DNA of 64,000 bases, taken from NCBI GenBank assembly GCA_016177705.1, contig JACOUT010000018.1, forward strand, positions 124,001 to 188,000. The letters are read 5' to 3'. Origin of the DNA: Deltaproteobacteria bacterium (GTDB taxonomy: Bacteria; Myxococcota; UBA727; VGSZ01). The translations under genes were made by a program, and so were the position numbers. Position 1 is the stretch's first letter. Every line of letters begins with the position of its first letter. Shown piece by piece: positions 63,601 to 64,000 of the stretch. The notes beneath the pieces are model-generated. The model was not told the DNA's origin and did no database searches. It saw nothing but the letters and a program-made list of their open reading frames with translations.

Positions 63601-63730
63601 CCTTGCCCTCGACCTTGCCCGCGCCCGGCTTCGACTTCCCCTCGAGGGCGCCCGGCTTCTTGGTGGCGGGGTGTTTGGCGACGTGGCCCTGTTTGGCAGC
63701 AGAACCGCCGGGCAGCTTGGTGACGGGCAT
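60677..63730 (-). CDS. phosphoketolase-family (XFP) enzyme with N-terminal extension and coiled-coil insertion
   Basis: The product has 1017 residues from the ATG at 63730 (GGAG six bases before it), against about 800 for ordinary XFP. After ~100 residues of Lys/Gly/Ala-rich extension come family blocks: VTGPGHGAAANFALLFFEGV (near 165), HVNPGVPTVSEGGELGYSMG, GDKEAEVGPLQAAI (TPP/Mg region) and VVHANGLGISGTS. An extra charged helical segment lies at ~325-440 (coiled coil), followed by SHQIILSPQAL, QDHNGFSHQNPGLVDDLAAD (near 715) and TMDEAKELG. XFP splits xylulose 5-phosphate with phosphate into acetyl phosphate and glyceraldehyde 3-phosphate. rpiA and rpe follow in the operon, supporting that role. 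Divergence leaves specificity open. Confidence 0.83.
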   Translation of the reverse strand: MPVTKLPGGSAAKQGHVAKHPATKKPGALEGKSKPGAGKVEGKAPELQGVELAQGALSDAFEKLDKAERKEARQALAQDPEFAKLVKALGTYENAANALAVAMTYLQKVPEGNGIKPADVAEKIVGHIGATTAISRTYANASAALADPRVKAVLDKAGIDQAHVVTGPGHGAAANFALLFFEGVLGKIYPERYPQNAQGLQNLIADFCRPHSALPSHVNPGVPTVSEGGELGYSMGIAAGAGLANADSFILAQIGDKEAEVGPLQAAIENHNAVYDFRKGLVLPVVHANGLGISGTSIISSRSNDELRSYLWGLGYHPRIIDAEDTEPMKKANAKAKDLEGLLEQKAGGKTGLDGDIEKLRREVRALRDESALLTNAEMQKTIQRSIVNLANKKAVAIELEGTAKELAEATKAAGERPSDEVAQKRKQKAEEKHQETLDRFRLTRTPFIVYREAKGGGHAPAYIDGKPTKGAPPSHQIILSPQALVADDPKTREYLQRWLDDLTRDVGVKGLVPTQGTALGEAAELVLPDNGMRLGEAPLALGKTDAKLDFSDPGAFVPELKERGVEVRGSNDLVDKFLQKYFNENRGDAFFFGADTAESNKLKGTVTSLGRRLNTPKGEHHPSSTGPLGNAIDILSEQYLTSMAQGVVNSGKQAFITNYEAFHQVSASLVRQFVKFRKQAVEANDRAQTLGHQGDFRPPVPNLVLHLSSLAFAQDHNGFSHQNPGLVDDLAADPRQHVQVFFPAEAGSAVYMSDRALRGTDQVVALVVDKQPRKQFLTMDEAKELGDKGGLVFDFASTVKKGAKPDVVLAACGGYHTDEVLAAAQIVKAFNAKLEAQGKKGVGVQVVNVAEPFKLRAKEGDGNLVMAALRATGRAAPEKADATVFDDATFDKLFPKGAPVVMNFGGFKRTMDGLWQGRDRTVSNHGYINEGSTTTRFDMMVVNQCDRFTLVADIAVQALRAGKIDQATHDQILAFCGKELQNHDARMKRGAGDDPAVIKNGAWPAAGIDVLASSGT

Positions 63731-63832
63731 CGGGACTCCGCGTTTCAGGGCCTGGGGCAATTAGCCTAGCGCGGACCGATTTGGCGCGGCGCGAGACCGC
63801 CCTGCTCCGCGTCCAGAGGCGCCCTGGCCGCC

Positions 63833-64000
63833 TCAGTGCACGGGCTGGCAGCGCACCTCGAAGCGCACCGATCGCGCGAGGAAGCACTCCTCGTGCGCCG
63901 CGTGGTGCAGCGCGTCGACCTCGGCGGCGCTGGCGGGCTTGCCGGCAGCGAGCAGCGCGCGCGGGCGCAGCGTCACCGAGGTGATGGCGAGCTTGCCGTC
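63833..64000 (-). CDS. OsmC-family protein, C-terminal part (cut by window edge)
   Basis: A frame enters at base 64000 and stops with TGA at 63833, giving the last 55 residues. LAITSVTLRPRALL then EVDALHHAAHEECFLARSVR fits the C-terminal half of OsmC/Ohr-like proteins, which have an interior helix with a conserved Cys (here in EECFLARSV) preceding the last strand. These proteins reduce organic hydroperoxides using a Cys pair; the first Cys would be outside the window. It lies on the same strand upstream of the phosphoketolase operon. The 102 bp between them (63731-63832) holds no gene. Confidence 0.75.
   Translation of the reverse strand, partial: DGKLAITSVTLRPRALLAAGKPASAAEVDALHHAAHEECFLARSVRFEVRCQPVH

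Noticed and set aside
60197..63769. 1190-residue open frame on the plus strand opposite rpiA and phosphoketolase
   Set aside because: No motif or ribosome site. The minus strand has complete RpiA and phosphoketolase blocks.

Overview
The window is a contiguous piece of a very GC-rich bacterial chromosome with genes packed on both strands. It suggests a member of the Myxococcota (formerly Deltaproteobacteria). The evidence is lipoproteins with long Gly-Glu linkers encoded by hexamer repeats, a DUF4215-type Cys-rich repeat, paired DUF2330 proteins with MYXO-CTERM-like tails, a eukaryote-like Ser/Thr kinase, an FHA-containing sigma-54 activator, and several very large multidomain proteins. No rRNA, tRNA, CRISPR array, insertion sequence or phage module was seen.

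Layout. 0-1 kb: start of a TolC-type efflux gene (cut by the left edge) with a small Cys-rich secreted protein. 1-5.8 kb: lipoproteins around an envelope redox group (VKOR-DsbA fusion, OmpA-like protein, TlpA-like thioredoxin). 5.8-11.1 kb: a secreted terpenoid-cyclase-fold protein with a CxxCH site and two tandem DUF2330 proteins. 11.1-15.5 kb, minus strand: GH114-like lipoprotein, ComEA-like protein, FHA-sigma-54 activator and class III aminotransferase. 15.5-22 kb, plus strand: Cys-rich lipoprotein, histidine ammonia-lyase, glpA, glpB and a ketopantoate-reductase-like gene. 22-30 kb: VapBC-like pair, NlpC/P60 protein, HAD phosphatase, zinc-ribbon/TPR protein, DUF2157 and DUF4401-GDYXXLXY membrane proteins, and a LarA-like racemase.

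30-36 kb: a lower-GC island with a subtilisin-like protease whose signal peptide is out of frame at a G-tract, overlapping a Kunitz-like lipoprotein gene. It is followed by a peptidoglycan-binding/L,D-transpeptidase-like protein and a DUF4215 lipoprotein. 36-46 kb: Ser/Thr kinase; a 1572-residue reductase-acyl ligase-acyltransferase-SCP2 fusion with an SDR partner; two decayed genes; an ICMT/5-alpha-reductase-type membrane protein; a Crp-family regulator. 46.6-50.4 kb: a 1240-residue protein ending in an S-adenosylhomocysteine-hydrolase-like module. 50.4-52.6 kb: low-complexity lipoproteins.

52.6-59 kb, minus strand: a Lol-like export operon (LolA-like protein, two FtsX-type permeases, ATPase, outer-membrane barrel), then an ATP-grasp protein. 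59-63.7 kb, minus strand: a pentose-phosphate/phosphoketolase operon (divergent long phosphoketolase, rpiA, rpe). The right edge cuts an OsmC-family gene.

The items I consider least ordinary are the 1240-residue AdoHcyase-like protein, the four-enzyme lipid fusion, the protease/Kunitz-like overlapping pair with its G-tract frameshift, and the phosphoketolase with an N-terminal extension and a coiled-coil insertion.
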